64,000 nucleotides of DNA from Alitta virens (lineage: Eukaryota; Annelida; Polychaeta; Phyllodocida; Nereididae): the NCBI GenBank assembly GCA_932294295.1, contig OW028573.1:56955829-57019828 (forward strand). Reading direction: 5' to 3'. This document shows, piece by piece, positions 34,190-48,119 of this stretch. Under the pieces are notes generated by a model. It saw only the letters and a list, made by a program, of their open reading frames with translations, had not been told where the DNA came from and did not search any database. Made by a program: the position numbers and the translations under genes. Numbering within the stretch: position 1 is the stretch's first letter; each line of letters opens with the position of its first letter.

Positions 34190-34940
34190 GCACTGCATCA
34201 GAACTGCATCAGTACTGCTGTGTATTGGTATATCTAGAGACATGACTAGCATCTGTATACACTGCAGTACTGTAAATCTGTACAAAAATTGCTATCCTAT
34301 GCTGGCAGCAATAGTGAAATAACCCAGCAATATTCCTTTTAGTGACATCAACTATAGACTTGCAGCGCATTTTGTGTCCCGACATTTAAAGGCACTTCAG
34401 ACAATTTACAGGCTCATAGGTAGATTTTAATTCGTCCAGTGGCAGTGGAGTTTGCATCATAAAAAGGGCATGAAATGTAGAACTTAAACAGAAATATGAG
34501 CTTCACCTAGGGGCAACATACAACTGCTGTAAGAGGCGTGACTTTTTTCTGTTTCCCAGTCACCTGTGCCTTTCGAGAGTTCCTTTATGGTTGTCGAGTC
34601 AATTCCCATCAGATAAAGTCCTCAGCTGGGGCATCCGTCTCACTGAAGGACATCAGAGAGAGTCGCCAAGGGGCCATGGAGCTTCCTGGGTGGCCATTCT
34701 ACAGAGCACTGGCCAAACCAAGAGGTAACTTAGAACATATTTTTCTTGGTTCTTTCTGATTGATGGTCGCATGGAGAGTTATCGACTTGAGATGCTGCTG
34801 AGTTGTGAGCTGCAGGATGCGTCCACGCAGCATCCAAACCCACTCTTGCCATCTCGCTATCTCATCTCTCAATGGTGGCACTTTGTGTACCAGCTTCCCA
34901 GTAATAATTCACAAGACACGAGTGAATGTGTTTAATACAA
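34190..34940 (+). repeat. Multi-module repeat, unit 1 (modules A-B-C-D)
   Basis: A (GTGTATTGGTATATCTAGAG then ACATGACTAGCAT) near 34215; B (TTGTCGAGTCAATTCCCATC then AGATAA) at 34591; C (TTGATGG..ATGGAGAGTT then CGACTTGAGATGCTGCTGAG) near 34757-34801; D (CCAGTAATAATTCACAAGAC then GAATGTGTTTA) at 34898-34935. The best-preserved copy together with unit 6. The element class is not recognised. Confidence 0.6.
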
Positions 34941-35397
34941 ACTGCCGCCTGCAGTTTTATAGCATGGAACAAGTGCCAATGAAGAATCCTGTGGCCTTGT
35001 GCATGGACCCCTGCTTCACTTTAAAGCTTGGGACATGAATAATATAAGAGGTGTAATGGACAGGCCATGATAAAATGGATAACACCAGATAGTTTGATCT
35101 TATGATATTAGAACTCTGTAACATGATCACAGCACCACGAGATGAACACACAGCAGCACTGCCAGTAATAACATTGATACATAGGTTCTAATATATGCGG
35201 TGATTGAAGGTTGAAAGACCGCAACTTGACAGAGGAGCATTTATCTTGCTGACATCACCCTCCAACGCGGCCGGCCACAGAGGTCAGTACAAGCAGGAAG
35301 GAAGGAAAAGGCTTTTGGGATTTCCTCTACATTACTCATATCAGATTGGTAAATTGAAGGAAAGAAGTGCTGTAAAATAGTGCAGTATTATCAAAAA

Positions 35398-35460
35398 TCA
35401 ATTCATCTATCAATCCGTCAATCCGTCAATCTATCTATCTATCTATCTATCTATCTGTCA

Positions 35461-35500
<40 letters not shown>

Positions 35501-35535
35501 ATCGTTCTGTTTTCTGTATTTCTTTCTGTCTTTCT
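35398..35535 (+). repeat. (CTAT)n / (TTTC)n microsatellite
   Basis: Two CTAT runs split by CTGTCAATC, then TTTC units. The plus-strand reading LSIYLSIYLS is low-complexity, not a gene. Confidence 0.95.
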
Positions 35536-37344
35536 TTGAAGCATTCAACATCTACCTGGCGTTCAACATCTACCTGTATTTTGCTCAGATTAAAGTGCAG
35601 ACATGCGGAGTAGGAAAGTCATAGGATTGATATCTTTGTATTGATGTGAATAATATATTTACTTTCAAAATCCTATTGGCGGTATATGCTGTCTAATGCA
35701 GCACAGTGGTACATTTAACGCTGACACAGCATCTAAAAGGTTTTTGCTATAATGCACCCAGAATGCCCAGCCTCTTGTAATTATAAGAGTAACACTCTGG
35801 GCCAATATGTGTCACCTATTGCCTCAATACTGATCAATTATGCATGATCAATAATGCGTTCGGTCTACATTAGTATACAAGGCATTAATATTACCTAAAT
35901 AAAATATACAACAAATTAGGATTAACCTAAACAGACATTTACAAGGAAAAACCTTGATTACTCAAAAAACTTCTTGGATGAAAGATTAGTCAATGCTATT
36001 ACTTACTCGAAATTCTGACCTACTATCTAGGGCTTTTTTTTTTTTCAACTAAATTTAGACATTATAATCGTAAATTTTATAAATGACTGTGTTTGGAACG
36101 ATTGACCCTACTGCCATGTATGATGAACTAGTCAGTCCGCTCTATCTAACAAATTCGTAAAACTGTCACTGTCATTTACGTCAACTATATAACTTCTTAG
36201 TCAAACATGTCATTTAACATGACACTGACTATGTTTAAGTACATGTTAGATATAATGCTTACTTAATTGTTAGACAAAACGGTCATGTGGGTCAGTCATT
36301 CTAGATCCTGTCAAAATATCCCGAAACTTCGTCAGACCATTTTCAGTATGCGCATTAAACAATAAATTAAACAAATCGGGATAGAAGCTGCAGAGAGCAT
36401 AATTTGTTGTCAGATTGTGTTTAGGTTTGGGACAGCATCTATGCCTTGAGCATGTCTTTTCCCCATGTGGCTAATCAAGTTTAACCAGAACTCTAAATTA
36501 GGATAATCTGATTATATTTGGCAGCTTGAAACCTGCTGCTCACATAAAGGTCAGAGTGTCGTCTTTGTAATGGCTATTATTCGTTTCATTAGCCCCGAAA
36601 ATGAATTCTCCGACTGCCAGAACATATTAGCGAACACGCCACCAAATGAGACCAGAAAAGAACAATATCATGGCCTGTGGATTTCATTTTCTCAGCCTTC
36701 TCCATCTAGATCGAGATTATGTGGTGTTGTGTAAAAGGTATCTTTCCTGGGAAAACGTCACACAGAAGCAAAACTAATGTGGAAACCAAATTTTCACATC
36801 ACCAGGGTTCAAAGTACAATATATATATATATCAGCGAAGTGATCCTAATAATGAGGTTAGTTAAAAAGGGTACACTGGAACTAGGCTTAATTGTGAGGT
36901 CGTCTAAATAGAGGAAGTTGTCTTAAAGACATATTAAAAACGGCCCGTCAAATTGAACCTAGACACAGCTAGACAACTTCTGCTATACTATGCTATCTGG
37001 CACCAAAAGGAACTGTTTGGCTATAGCTGGCTACTCTAAGCCGGATCTAAAGATACATATCAATGATATATAAGATAAATTTCTTACATTTACCAAAGTA
37101 TTTTTTTTTCAGTGGTGGTAGGTGTAAGCTGACTATTAGTTAGGGGTAGACAGAAGCAGCTGGCTTTAGTTAGTTATAGCTACAGTCAGGATTAGGTGGC
37201 TACAGCTGTCTGGAGTCGACCGTATTTTATCAAACTAACGGCAGGTGGCCCTTGATGGTGGGGGGTTAGACTGAGTGTCCATTTGAGATCTAATTATTTC
37301 TTTGGGGGTAACCTGTGGGAATATTCTCCTAACGTCAAGAGGCA

Positions 37345-38530
37345 ACAATGTTTTTTTTTTTTTTTTGGTTGTTGATTGATCACTGTATGTGGAGCTGGCC
37401 ACTTGAGATGCTACTGAGCAGTTATAGAGTGTTCAAATGTTCTTCAGCAAGGAAAAAATTATTTGACAAACCCTTAAAGCCATTAGACAGTGTCTATCTA
37501 GATCACATATACGTAGCCATTACATTGTGGCAAGTCAGTAAGCTTTATCAGACAGCTTGTGAACCCTAGTCAGTCAGTGTCATGTAGAGTGAGAAAAACC
37601 CTATCGAACAAGTTCACCGTTTTGGCTAACAGCCTGGTCAGGGGGATTTTCAGTGCAGACCTGCAGAATCACGATGGGGTGGCCCAGAAGTTTTATAAGA
37701 CAAATCTTGAAGTCACAAATGGTTTTGGGAATGTCATTCATTCTATAGATACAGTCCAAATTTGTATAAGTCAAAACATAGCCAGCCACATTCAATGAGA
37801 TGTTTAGTGTACATATCAAATGTGCAGCTTGTCTACCAAGAGAACATGACTGGCATTCGTATGTTTTGACTGCCACACGTTTGAGCTATAATAGCTGCCA
37901 TTTATCAGTGCAAAAGCAGTGCAGTCTGCAAATGGAGGTGCATTGTAAGTACTTTTCGTGTGCACTGGACTATAATTCATACACGAAACATTCACTACAG
38001 TCTGGCAAGCGATGCATTCGGACGATCGCCCATGATCGTAAATAACGGGCTTATTATTTTAACCGATCAGGAGAAATTGCTTTCATAAAGTTACTTTTAG
38101 ACTCGTTAAATAGCTTTAATAAGGCACACAGATTTAGAAAAGAATCTAAGTTTATTACGAAAAAGATTTATTGAACAATATGTTTGCCTCTAGAAGCCCA
38201 AGCAGACCTCAACTTTGGGTGTTCAGTAGGTTTTGTTTTGTTACTTTGATATGAAAAATCCTGAGAGGTTTCTCTCAATAAAGCCAGCAGAATAGCCAGA
38301 GCCATCAAGGGGGAAGGGGCTCACCAAAGGATCAGGACAATGAAGCAAAGCTTTTACCCCGTTACCCCCGTTATTTGCCCTTCTTTTTGAGACTTTGAAA
38401 TCCATTCTTTGCCTGTCGATTCCCATCAGATAATGTCATTGTGTGAAGAGCTTCCCTGCAAGGACCCCACAGGAACAACGCCAGCAGCTAAGAGCAGTAA
38501 ATTTTTGGCCTGCCATGTTGTCTAAGATCT
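37345..38530 (+). repeat. Multi-module repeat, unit 2 (C, H, A, B order)
   Basis: C (TTGATTGATCACTGTATGTG then GAGCTGGCCACTTGAGATGC) at about 37372; H (CAGACAGCTTGTGAAC ... GTTTTGGCTAACAGCCTGGT) at 37548-37640; A-like (AGAACATGACTGGCAT) at about 37840; B (TGTCGATTCCCATCAGATAA then TGTCATT) at 38414. A-to-B spacing is about 560, as in unit 3. Confidence 0.5.
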
Positions 38531-39074
38531 AAAGTCTGACGGAGACTGTGCTCTTCATTATACTATCAACCGAAAATCAAGGAAAACATGATTTTTATTA
38601 CTTAAGCGACATTATTGGACAATAAATCTGGTATTTATTCAGGGTGTTTGAATAATAAATGACCCAGTGATTGTAACATTCAGCCAGCAATGTCCAGCAT
38701 GCCATAGATGTACCAACTATCAGGCACCATACTTAAGCCCAAATCCCACACAAAACAAGTAAGGCCAGAACAGCAATGTAAATTTGCTAGTATAACCTAG
38801 GAATATTTAGAGATATTCCTAGGTATAACAATATACTACTTATGACATAATTACAAAAAAATTACAGTATTACCACATTGAAACCAGACCACCAGTGAAC
38901 CCCCCTCACCATTAAGTTAACATCAATATGAACCAAACTACATCCTATCTGTCGTAATTTACTTCACTGTTAAGATTACCTCACAATATGTGCCCTATCA
39001 GGGCCAAGAAGTTTGCACCAAAGGTTGGTATAAGGTGAGGTTTCATGGCACGTGGTCCATGCAGCATCAGACTC

Positions 39075-40920
39075 TCAGCAGCTCACTGACTCCCTGATCC
39101 CTGTCATCCATGGTGCATGTATTGGCCAAGAGAGGCATGACTTACACGCTCGCCATGATGAGTACTTTGTTGCAGTATAAAATCATGTCTATTGTAAGTA
39201 TATATGACTCATGACATATCATATTCTGATACAAGGAAATAAATGAGTTTTTATCAACAAAAAAGGTTTGATATTCTCTCATATTTCTAAGGGTCAGACA
39301 TTACACCTTACGTAAACATAAAACTACTACTTCACACGCATACGCTTTTCGTAAGAGAAAATCTGCTAAAGCGTGACAATTTATTTCACTGAACAGCCTC
39401 ATAGTACAAAAATTTATATGTTTTCTATCAGTCCATATATAGTAATTTGAGAATGCAGTCTGTGCACATATTTAAAAAAAAACTCACCATGGCTCTTTAT
39501 CTTTCAAATTAATTTTTGTGAATTAAAAACAAATTAACTACTGATGTTCTGATACTCATCGTTTCTGAGCAGATAATTTATACTTGAGATATGTGACCAA
39601 TTTCCAAATATTATCTGAGAGAGCAAAATCTAAACTTCACGTTGAGACCTTTTTGTGCCATATCTCACCATTTCCTTCGAGACGCAGTCCATAGTGGTCA
39701 ATCCCATCTGATAATGTTGTTATTTGAAGTGTCTGTCCCCGTGGGACAACATGCAGGATGAGGCAGGGTAATAAACTGGGTGGGTGGTCATCTCACAAAA
39801 GATCTATCAAGACTGACAGCAAACATACTATGTATTTTCCCAAGCAATATTATGCTGTATAATATACAGTTGTACACTTAAGATCGACTGGTCCCATATC
39901 TCTTTCTCACTACCCCCGCTTGTTCCTAATTCTCAACAGAACAACTAATTTCTGTGCAGTCTTTCGCGAGCTAGACTTTGCTAGACCACTAAGCTGTCTA
40001 CGGAAGGTCAAAGAAAGTATACCATACAATTATTTAAATATTGTGAATTCTTTGGCCCCATCAATACTGGTATATAATTGTTATATAAATATAGTTATAT
40101 AAGTTATAACACAAGTCTCAAATGTAGCCTAGTGCATCAACATTATTCCTGCTAATGTGGGTTGGCGACTGAACCAACTATTGTATTTCTCCAGTTTGGT
40201 AAACGTGTTGTAGCTTCAGGTAGTAGAGTTTATGAACATTCTTCATGAATAACACTGTGTATATTGGCCCTGCATTGCTGATTATGTAAAGGTTAGTCTT
40301 GTTTACTATCAACAAGCTGCATGTTCTCCACAGGGAATATTTATTGGAGAAAACAAAGAACCCTGCAACATCCCTAACGGTGAATTGCATAGACGTTTAT
40401 GGGTTGTGACATGAAACCTTTAAACGATGAGAATATCATTGTAACAATATCATGTACAAATACTTTTAAATTAGCAGAAATAATCATGGATTATCTAATG
40501 AGATACACATTAAGCTGAGAATGAAAGAAAATGTACTTTTAAGACAACGCTGAAATTGCATTTGCTCATCTCCAATATATAGATTGTGCCTAGAAAAAGC
40601 AACCATACGCCCACTATGTTTTAAATCCATTACTATGCTTATCACGACCGAATACAATTCACTGAAACATGTTTCTGATGCTTGAGGTTAAAAACTAATC
40701 GGCATGCGTTTCTGCACATGGAATCTGAATGGAACAGAATTGCAAACATACATTTAGACACAAAAGGCTTCAGATGTGAAAATCCTGTGCTTATCCACTG
40801 CTAATGTAGTCTCTGAATAGCTTGTTCTGTTCACTTTGGCTTTGGTGTCTGATGTGCCTCGTGTAAAGCTTTCATTTCGACACCTTTTTGTGGCTACTTT
40901 TGTCAATTTTATGGTGAACA
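39075..40920 (+). repeat. Multi-module repeat, unit 3 (A-B-E), paired with unit 4
   Basis: A (ACTCTCAGCAGCTCACTGAC ... GTGCATGTATTGGCCAAGAG) at 39078-39160; B (GGTCAATCCCATCTGATAAT ... AAACTGGGTGGGTGGTCATC) at 39696-39830; E (GTAAACATACATTT-like, then AGGCTTCAGATGTGAAAATC) at about 40690-40830. All three recur in the same order and orientation about 7 kb to the right. Confidence 0.75.
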
Positions 40921-42114
40921 CAAGTTAGATTGAGACATGTCTACCATTTAATCATATTCATAGAAGGTATTTTTAAGCTTGTCTGCTTATTAATATCTGT
41001 CTTTTTGTATACTTTACAAAAGCTTGCATGACACTCCCGTCTACTCTTAATCATTACCCATTTCCACAAATGCTCAACATGATCATCACAAATTAAATGG
41101 TAAATGTACTACAACAGGATAACAAAGGCATGCATAAAAACATTACCATTGCATTATATTATCTCATTCTGTTTCATAAATTCTTTCAAACAACTGGTTT
41201 AATACTAGACCAGTAGCCACTGCTGGTGAAATACAAACTGTTGTGTGTGTTTAGTAACGTTTGCATTTGCAGATATCATTTCGCCATAAATATAGAACTA
41301 TTTTCAATATTTTCCAAACTGATAGACTCAATTAAATTAGCGTTTTATATCTTTGGATGTAACTGTATAATTTCATGATTCCTAATTATGTATCAATGGA
41401 AAAATTTATAAACAAAGGCTCCTTGAATATAAAATATTAACTTTAGACATTTTACTTGGTCCAGAAGGAGTGATCAACAGTTAATATTGTCTAAAAGTAA
41501 TGACAAGCATTGCATTTTCGACAAACTTAATGGAGTACGCATTATAGATACATTCAATATTTTATTTCGACAAAATAGTTTTTACTTGCATTTCTGGATC
41601 CATGATATCAAGTGGCGGACATTTACATCTTTCATTATTGAAAAGGTTGTATCCAAGGATGTTGTACTTACATTTATCACAATGGATCCGGAAACGCATT
41701 CGTGTTTCAATACAGCTTTTGTTACAATACAAAACAAAATCTATATTCTGTCGGTATGTTTTGCTATCTGCCAGTCTATATACTTACTGGTGATTTTCCA
41801 GAACGAAATTTTGCAAACAAAGACCTAGTCTTTCTATTGGCCAAGAACACCTGATATTGACCAATACTGACTTAAACTAGTTAAGCCATGGATAAATAAT
41901 TATTGTCAATTTAAAAAGCCTTGTGGGTCAGTAATTTCAGACACAATGAAATGTTTTGGATCTTGGTCAAAAAACCTTTTGAGTGTGGTTGTGTACCATC
42001 TGCAGGAGAGACCATTTAGATGCAAAACAAGGTCTTGACAACCATAATAACTCTTGGATGGTCAGTCCACATCCGTGATGTCAAGGCTAAGGGGCAACGA
42101 CATGTTCTATTGTT

Positions 42115-42200
42115 GTTTGACTGATGATCATGTGGAGAGTTGCCCACTTGAGGTGCATATGGGGGGGGGGGACTGGCTGAAGGCTTCTGTATCCTCCCAG
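42115..42200 (+). repeat. Isolated copy of repeat module C
   Basis: TGACTGATGATCATGTGGAG then AGTTGCCCACTTGAGGTGCA, followed by a run of 10-11 G. It matches module C of units 1 and 2 in sequence and orientation. No convincing B is present just upstream. Confidence 0.5.
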
Positions 42201-43450
42201 TGGTCTGGTGGACATTAGCTGTTATTGACTGTTATTGAGATAACTGGCCGAGGTCACTTATGCTTCAACAGGTTGATTGATTACAGAGGTGGGGAGTATC
42301 GACTTCCTCCTGGAAATGTTTTTTAAAAGTTCACACAGTAAACCTACTTTGCAATGTTGCACTAAATTTACGTAATTCCGTCCACGTTTTTCAAAATTTG
42401 GGAAAACATAAAAAGGCATTTCAACATCCAGGAATTAATGCCAAATAGTTCTTATATATTTATTTGAAAAAAAAAAGGGATTGCCAATGTTTTATGAACT
42501 TGACGAAAATTCCTGTGTTTAGTATCAAAAGGTTACAAAATCAACTCCAGAATATTTTATATTGGAAATACTGAATATTGCTGTCAAGAACATATACAGC
42601 AATCGTGTAAACTGTAATATAACAAAGAAGTTGTGGAACTCACGACATGAGTAGATGTGTATATGTTTAGGTCGAAACCTGATGGTTGTTGGCCTCTCAG
42701 GTATGATCCGATGTCTCGATAGACTGTATGGGGAGATTAGTAAATTGTGCAGTGTTAAAAAAACACCAAAGTAGTGATCCTGAACATGCCAGGACTGCGA
42801 ATAGGGCAATATACAGATAACATAAATATCTTTAATTTATAAAAGTACATTCAGATTTACACATGTAATTTTTAGCTTATAGAGCATAAGTGGCACTAGC
42901 AAAACGATAACGATAAACCATTTTGAAAATATGAGACTGCCCATTAGTAATTTTATTAACCCATATTTTTCAATGTACGTTCATAAAGCTGGGTCTATGT
43001 TGACCTCAACTGAAAGGAGTTAAAAATTATACTTTAATAATGTATAGTTATGATTATTAATTATGACTTTATATTAATTTTATTTACTTTCCAATTTGTA
43101 CCAGATATGCTCCTTTGTTAATCTATATGGATATTTGGCGGGTCTGAGGCGACCTCCCCATTACCAACAAGATAAACATGACCCTGTTATTACATATGTA
43201 TACTAGATATTAATTAATTTTTCTTATTTTTGATGATGGCTAGATTCACAGATTTTTTGCATTTATTTAATAGCGCAACACTTTGGTGGCATCCATCTGT
43301 GAGGATGTTATACCTAACTTTACTTTGCGAGTTCACTCTGTTGTGAATTCGATTTCGGTGTAACATGGGGGTTACAACCCTATTAGACATATTTAGATCA
43401 ATAAAGAGTTTGTATAAAACCTCCACCTCTGTTTCTAATAGAGTTTGCTT

Positions 43451-43711
43451 CTAATCGTATTTTTCAACAAAATTAAGTGCTGTTGTTCTTTTTGTACTAA
43501 GTAAAGTGGCATTCCACTCACGTAAACTCATCAATGGGTATATGGTACAAAAAACTGGTAGTCCATCCTGGTTTATAGTATGTTTAGCCACATTTTGTAT
43601 TGAGTCATGTAGGTTAGTGCATTGTTTATCTTTGAGTGCGTGAAATACGTACTTTGGACCTTTCAGTCTGGATGTTAGGTCGCAAATTCCACAGCTAATA
43701 TAGAAATGGTT
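43451..43711 (-). pseudogene. Retroelement ORF remnant (SGNH-hydrolase-like?)
   Basis: The minus strand is open for 86 codons to a TAG at 43451: NHFYISCGICDLTSRLKGPK then YVFHALKDKQ, later DGLPVFCTIYPLMSLREWNA and TKRTTALNFVEKYD. A G-I-C-D-L-T followed by hydrophobic FCTIYPL resembles the GGxND(I)T and PI-P blocks of esterase/SGNH-like ORF products in some invertebrate LINEs. Upstream of the frame the in-frame reading HVMPKSA is separated by a TGA that looks like a TGG (Trp) change. It is dead and truncated; the family call is tentative. Confidence 0.4.
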
Positions 43712-43991
43712 TCATGCAGACTTCGGCATGACATGAGGCAAAAATAGTCTGTATTATATATACTTTAGTTCCACAATTTAATGCTTCATCATACAGTATG
43801 TATAATATGCTGAATTTCCATTCTTATCATGGTTAAATATGTGATACCTTGAAACATACTGCTTAAACAGCATGTTAATTGTCACACACTTCTGTTCATG
43901 AAAATTGAATATATTATAACTGCAGCCATGTAATTACAGATACAGAGGGTTTAGCCTATAAAAGTTTGTTCAAATAACTATGGAGGTTCAC

Positions 43992-44041
43992 TTGATTTTA
44001 TTGTGACTTTAAATAAAGATTTTTACTATTATTATTATTAT
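43992..44041 (+). mobile_element. Repeat-element 3' end with (ATT)n tail
   Basis: TTGATTTTATTGTGACTTTA then AATAAAGATTTTTACTATT matches the reverse complement of 33539-33600 over about 35 bases and ends in the same trinucleotide tail. The two copies are inverted 10.4 kb apart. The body upstream of each is too decayed to identify. Confidence 0.6.
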
Positions 44042-45774
44042 TGATTCATGAAAAAATTCATCATATTTACTCCGTAAACCCTATTCATATCTAATCGATA
44101 TTCTAATTGGTAATTCCAATTAATAATCTGCTTGGCACTTCTAACTGATGATTTGATTGGCAATTCTGAAAGTTAAAATGGTAATTTGTGACATACTACA
44201 TTGCATATATAATCATGGTTTCTCTTGTACACTGTAGCTGTACACAAACGTTGTTGGGACCTGGCAAACCTACACTGTACCTAGTTCAATATTGTCAAGA
44301 TAATCCTGGTGAAGGGGTACTTATAGGTCCAGTTTTGTCTCCCATGCGTCTGCAAGTCTATAGCTAATGTATCAAATGAGATACAGTGAGCCAGACAAAA
44401 GGATGAACTAAATAACAAGTAACTAGCAGAAGATCACCATGACAAAGGCTGGCTACCCATGTTGCTCTAATCAAACTGTATAAATCAGGTGTATTCCAAG
44501 TTATCTTGATTATATTGGACAAAGGAACACAACCATATCGAGTCACTCAACCAGATACATCTGTCACAAAAGAACCTAGTTGGGTCTTAGTCCATCAAAG
44601 GTATGTATATGTGCCAAGAGATTTTGGAAGACTATTCATTACTAGAGATCGACATATGTACATCTAGCAAAGAAGTGGCAATATATGTGCTTACTATTGC
44701 ATTTGCTTTCAGTATATATGGCATGTTTGTTGGTTTTATCCCCCCTTGTTTCTTTGTGTACCTAATGTTTGGTTTATTTGTTTGTTAGCTTTCCCTCGTG
44801 TGGAAGAAAGTCATGCAGATGTAATTGCAACCCCCAACACCTGCATGCCAACATTTGGTGATGTTTTAATCAACTTGCCACCACTAATGATTCTAGTTGC
44901 AGCTATCCACTGAAAGTTTTACTGAACTACATTCATCACAATGTATGTATAAAATCTGGCAAGTTCTAAGGCCTCTAATTGCATTGCATGAGTCACCAAT
45001 AATATCTGTGCTAATGTGAGGTTTCAGTTTTGCTGATGGGGTTGGGCTTGTTGTGGCTGCTGGTTGTTGTCATTCTATATGAGAAGTACTGTAATCTGCA
45101 CAAACTGAGCTGCCTTCTTTACAGCGAATTACAACAACAGTCAACTCAGTCATTTGGATATCCAATATCCACATTGAAATGTGTGTCGTAGTTATGTCTT
45201 ATACTATAGAACTGCCAAGGCTTATTAAAGTTTAATGTAACACCACTCGCCAGTTTTCTGTATCATTTAATAGATTGATGCACACAACTGTGATTCATTG
45301 GGCAATTATCTTAAGTATTCTGTTACTTGTAAGAGCATAAAGTCATATTAGAGAGTAAACTGCAATTTATTGCAATCAATTTGTAACAATCTAAGGTTGG
45401 TACCAACAACCAGACAGAGTCTATTTGCTCTCGCAAAATGCTGACAACCAGAATTGATGACATTGTGGAGTTGGTCTTGGTCTTTGTGAGGTGGTCAGGG
45501 CAAAAAACCTGAATGAACGAGTACTTTGTATACATCAGGAAAACAATTTGGCCACAGTCTACATTCATTTTGGTGATGTCAAATATATAACAGAGGGAAG
45601 TGTGGACTTCATGATTTAGCTTAGTAAAGATCCTTGCAATACAATATATTTTTTGGTATTTCGTACATTTAATATTGCTATTGTCTGTGTGGTTCTAACT
45701 GTGCCATACGTGGTAGAAGCATACTTCCTGTGTACACAAGCATACTGTTGTTGATCACCAAATCTTGTTTGGGT

Positions 45775-47900
45775 GTTATCAGTGGTCCAGTGTATTGGCC
45801 AAGCGGACATGACTTGCATGTTTAATCACATACAGCCGTTGGTTGTTGCATAGCAAGTCCTACGAATAACTGAATGCTATTGCTCTTGTTCTTAGCTATT
45901 TGACCGTGGCTGGAATAACAAAGTGACGTGTTTCGACGAAGAAGTTAGTCATTATGACTCATCACGTAAGTGACCTTGACCAAGGTTGATTAACTGGCCA
46001 AATAAACGGTTAATGGCAATGTATATGTCAAATTCTATTATAAAGTCCACAAAACATATATCATAGCAGTCTGCATTATTATATTCCTTTCAAAAAGTCG
46101 CCAAATAAACTCACACATTCAGCATAAAATTCAATACACTCCAGGGCACATTTCTAAGCAATGGATGTTACGGCCTGAAATTGATGACCAGTTTGACACT
46201 GAAGTTCATCTTTTTATATTTCTCTTGGGAAATTGAACTCAAGACTGACAAGAGTACTTTATGTCGCTAATATTTGGCCTGGTCAGAGGTCTATACAGCA
46301 CCAGACTCTCAGTAGCTCACTGACTCCCTGGTCCCTGTCATCAATGGTGCATGTATTGGCCGAGAGAGGCATGACTTGCATGTGTACTGCAGGTCAATGT
46401 GGACTCGTAATGGCTGTCATTGGTAAATACTGATTTATCTCAGTAAATATCTAATAATCAAAGAACAGTTAAATACAGACATAGCGACATAGCTAGACAC
46501 ATAGACAGCCGGACAGCTAGCCTGTTACACAGCCAGATAGCCAGACAGCCAGACAGACAGTCAGATAGACAGACAGACAGACAGATAGACAGACAGCCAC
46601 CCTAACAGACAGACCAGTGTCAGCTAGGCAGGCAAACAGAAAGACATATAGCATATTTATGTATTAATGTCAATGATTTTACCTGTCTATGTGAACTGTA
46701 TATACTATATAATCACAAGAACCGAGTTTATTGTGTAAGATGTTAGAATGTCTACAACATAAGAATGATAAATAAGTTTATGTACTAATAAATCTGCATG
46801 TGAGAGTTTGTGACTATTTGTTATCATTTCCTTGGAGACTCAGTCATAGTGGTCAATCCCATCTGATAATGTTGTTATTTGAAGTGTCTGTCCCCCTGGG
46901 AAAACTGCAGGATAAAGGCAGGGTAATAAACTGGGTGGGTGGTCATCTCACATAAGATCTATCAAGACTGACAGCAAACATACACTCTACTTTGTAAAGG
47001 ATTATTGTGTACAGGTGTAAGATGCAATTTACATGGGCCTAGTATAGGCTTGAATATCTTCCTTTTACAACATCTTTCTGTGTCTCTCTGAAAACAGGCT
47101 TTATGGAAATGTTTGTGTAATTCCTCATACAGCAACTATATCAAAAGGTCTATACAAGACGATATATTGGAGAGTGCAATGTACTCTAATAAGACCTCAC
47201 ACTGAATAGAAAGCTTGCTGCTTTGCAACAGAAATGGATATATTTAGTATGGTCAAAGCATTAACACTTTATATATATTGAACTACATTCAAATGAAAGT
47301 GATGCAATTCTTGTGAGAAATCCTGTCATGCAGCCATCCTTCATGTGATATAAAATTGTATAACAAGCACGAACAGCGTGTTTCGGATAATCTGATACAT
47401 AAATGTAGCAATGGTGTATTCCACCACATCAGTATTAGGTTTGTATCAGCTCCCAAGATAAGTTTGCCTTTGATCAGCCAATCTGTTTTGGTGATCGTTG
47501 AAGTTGAAAACAAATCGTCATGCGTTCATGCACATGGAAATTGGATGAAACAGAACTGTAAACATACATTTATACACAAAAGGCTTCAGATGTGAAAATC
47601 ACGTGCTCATTCACTGCTAATGTGATTCTGAAAAGCTTATTCTTTCCAGTGGCTTGGATGAAAAAAGCAGTCATGCTCACAGTCCTTTCCATCTAATTAA
47701 CCATTTGGATGCTTATATTGCAAGTTAGGGGGCAACCGGCTGTGCTCTTTTCGATATTTCACATACGGAAACATATCTTCTAACTTTGGAAGAAATACCT
47801 CCTATTAAACATTTATCGAGAAAATTTAACGCATGGAAAATCTGTTCCAGACAGTGATATTTTTCGAATGAACAAGGTTTTGGCTACTTTTGCTGATTTC
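45775..47900 (+). repeat. Multi-module repeat, unit 4 (A-B-E), paired with unit 3
   Basis: A at 46296-46395 (preceded by a partial A at 45788-45825 and module I at 45925-45960), B at 46850-46985, E at 47505-47650. By eye, A and B are roughly 90% or more identical to unit 3 and E less so. Offsets are about 7.2, 7.15 and 6.8 kb, so this looks like one segmental duplication with later indels. Confidence 0.75.
46486..46625 (+). repeat. (CAGA)n-rich microsatellite
   Basis: GACAGACAGATAGACAGACA-type units with GCC interruptions. It lies inside repeat unit 4. Confidence 0.9.
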
Positions 47901-48119
47901 AGCTGAATGACTTGTTACATTTTTCAAACGTGTAGTCTACCTTTACAACTCATCCTGATTTGTACAAATTAATAGATTATTTCTCTAGGATGAACCATCT
48001 CTATGGTCAGTGCAATTATATCACAGACTTCACAAATATACTGCATATATTCGACACATTTATTTTCCCACAGGCATCAATTTAGCAGGAAATGATTCCG
48101 GAAAAACCTGGCTGTCAAA

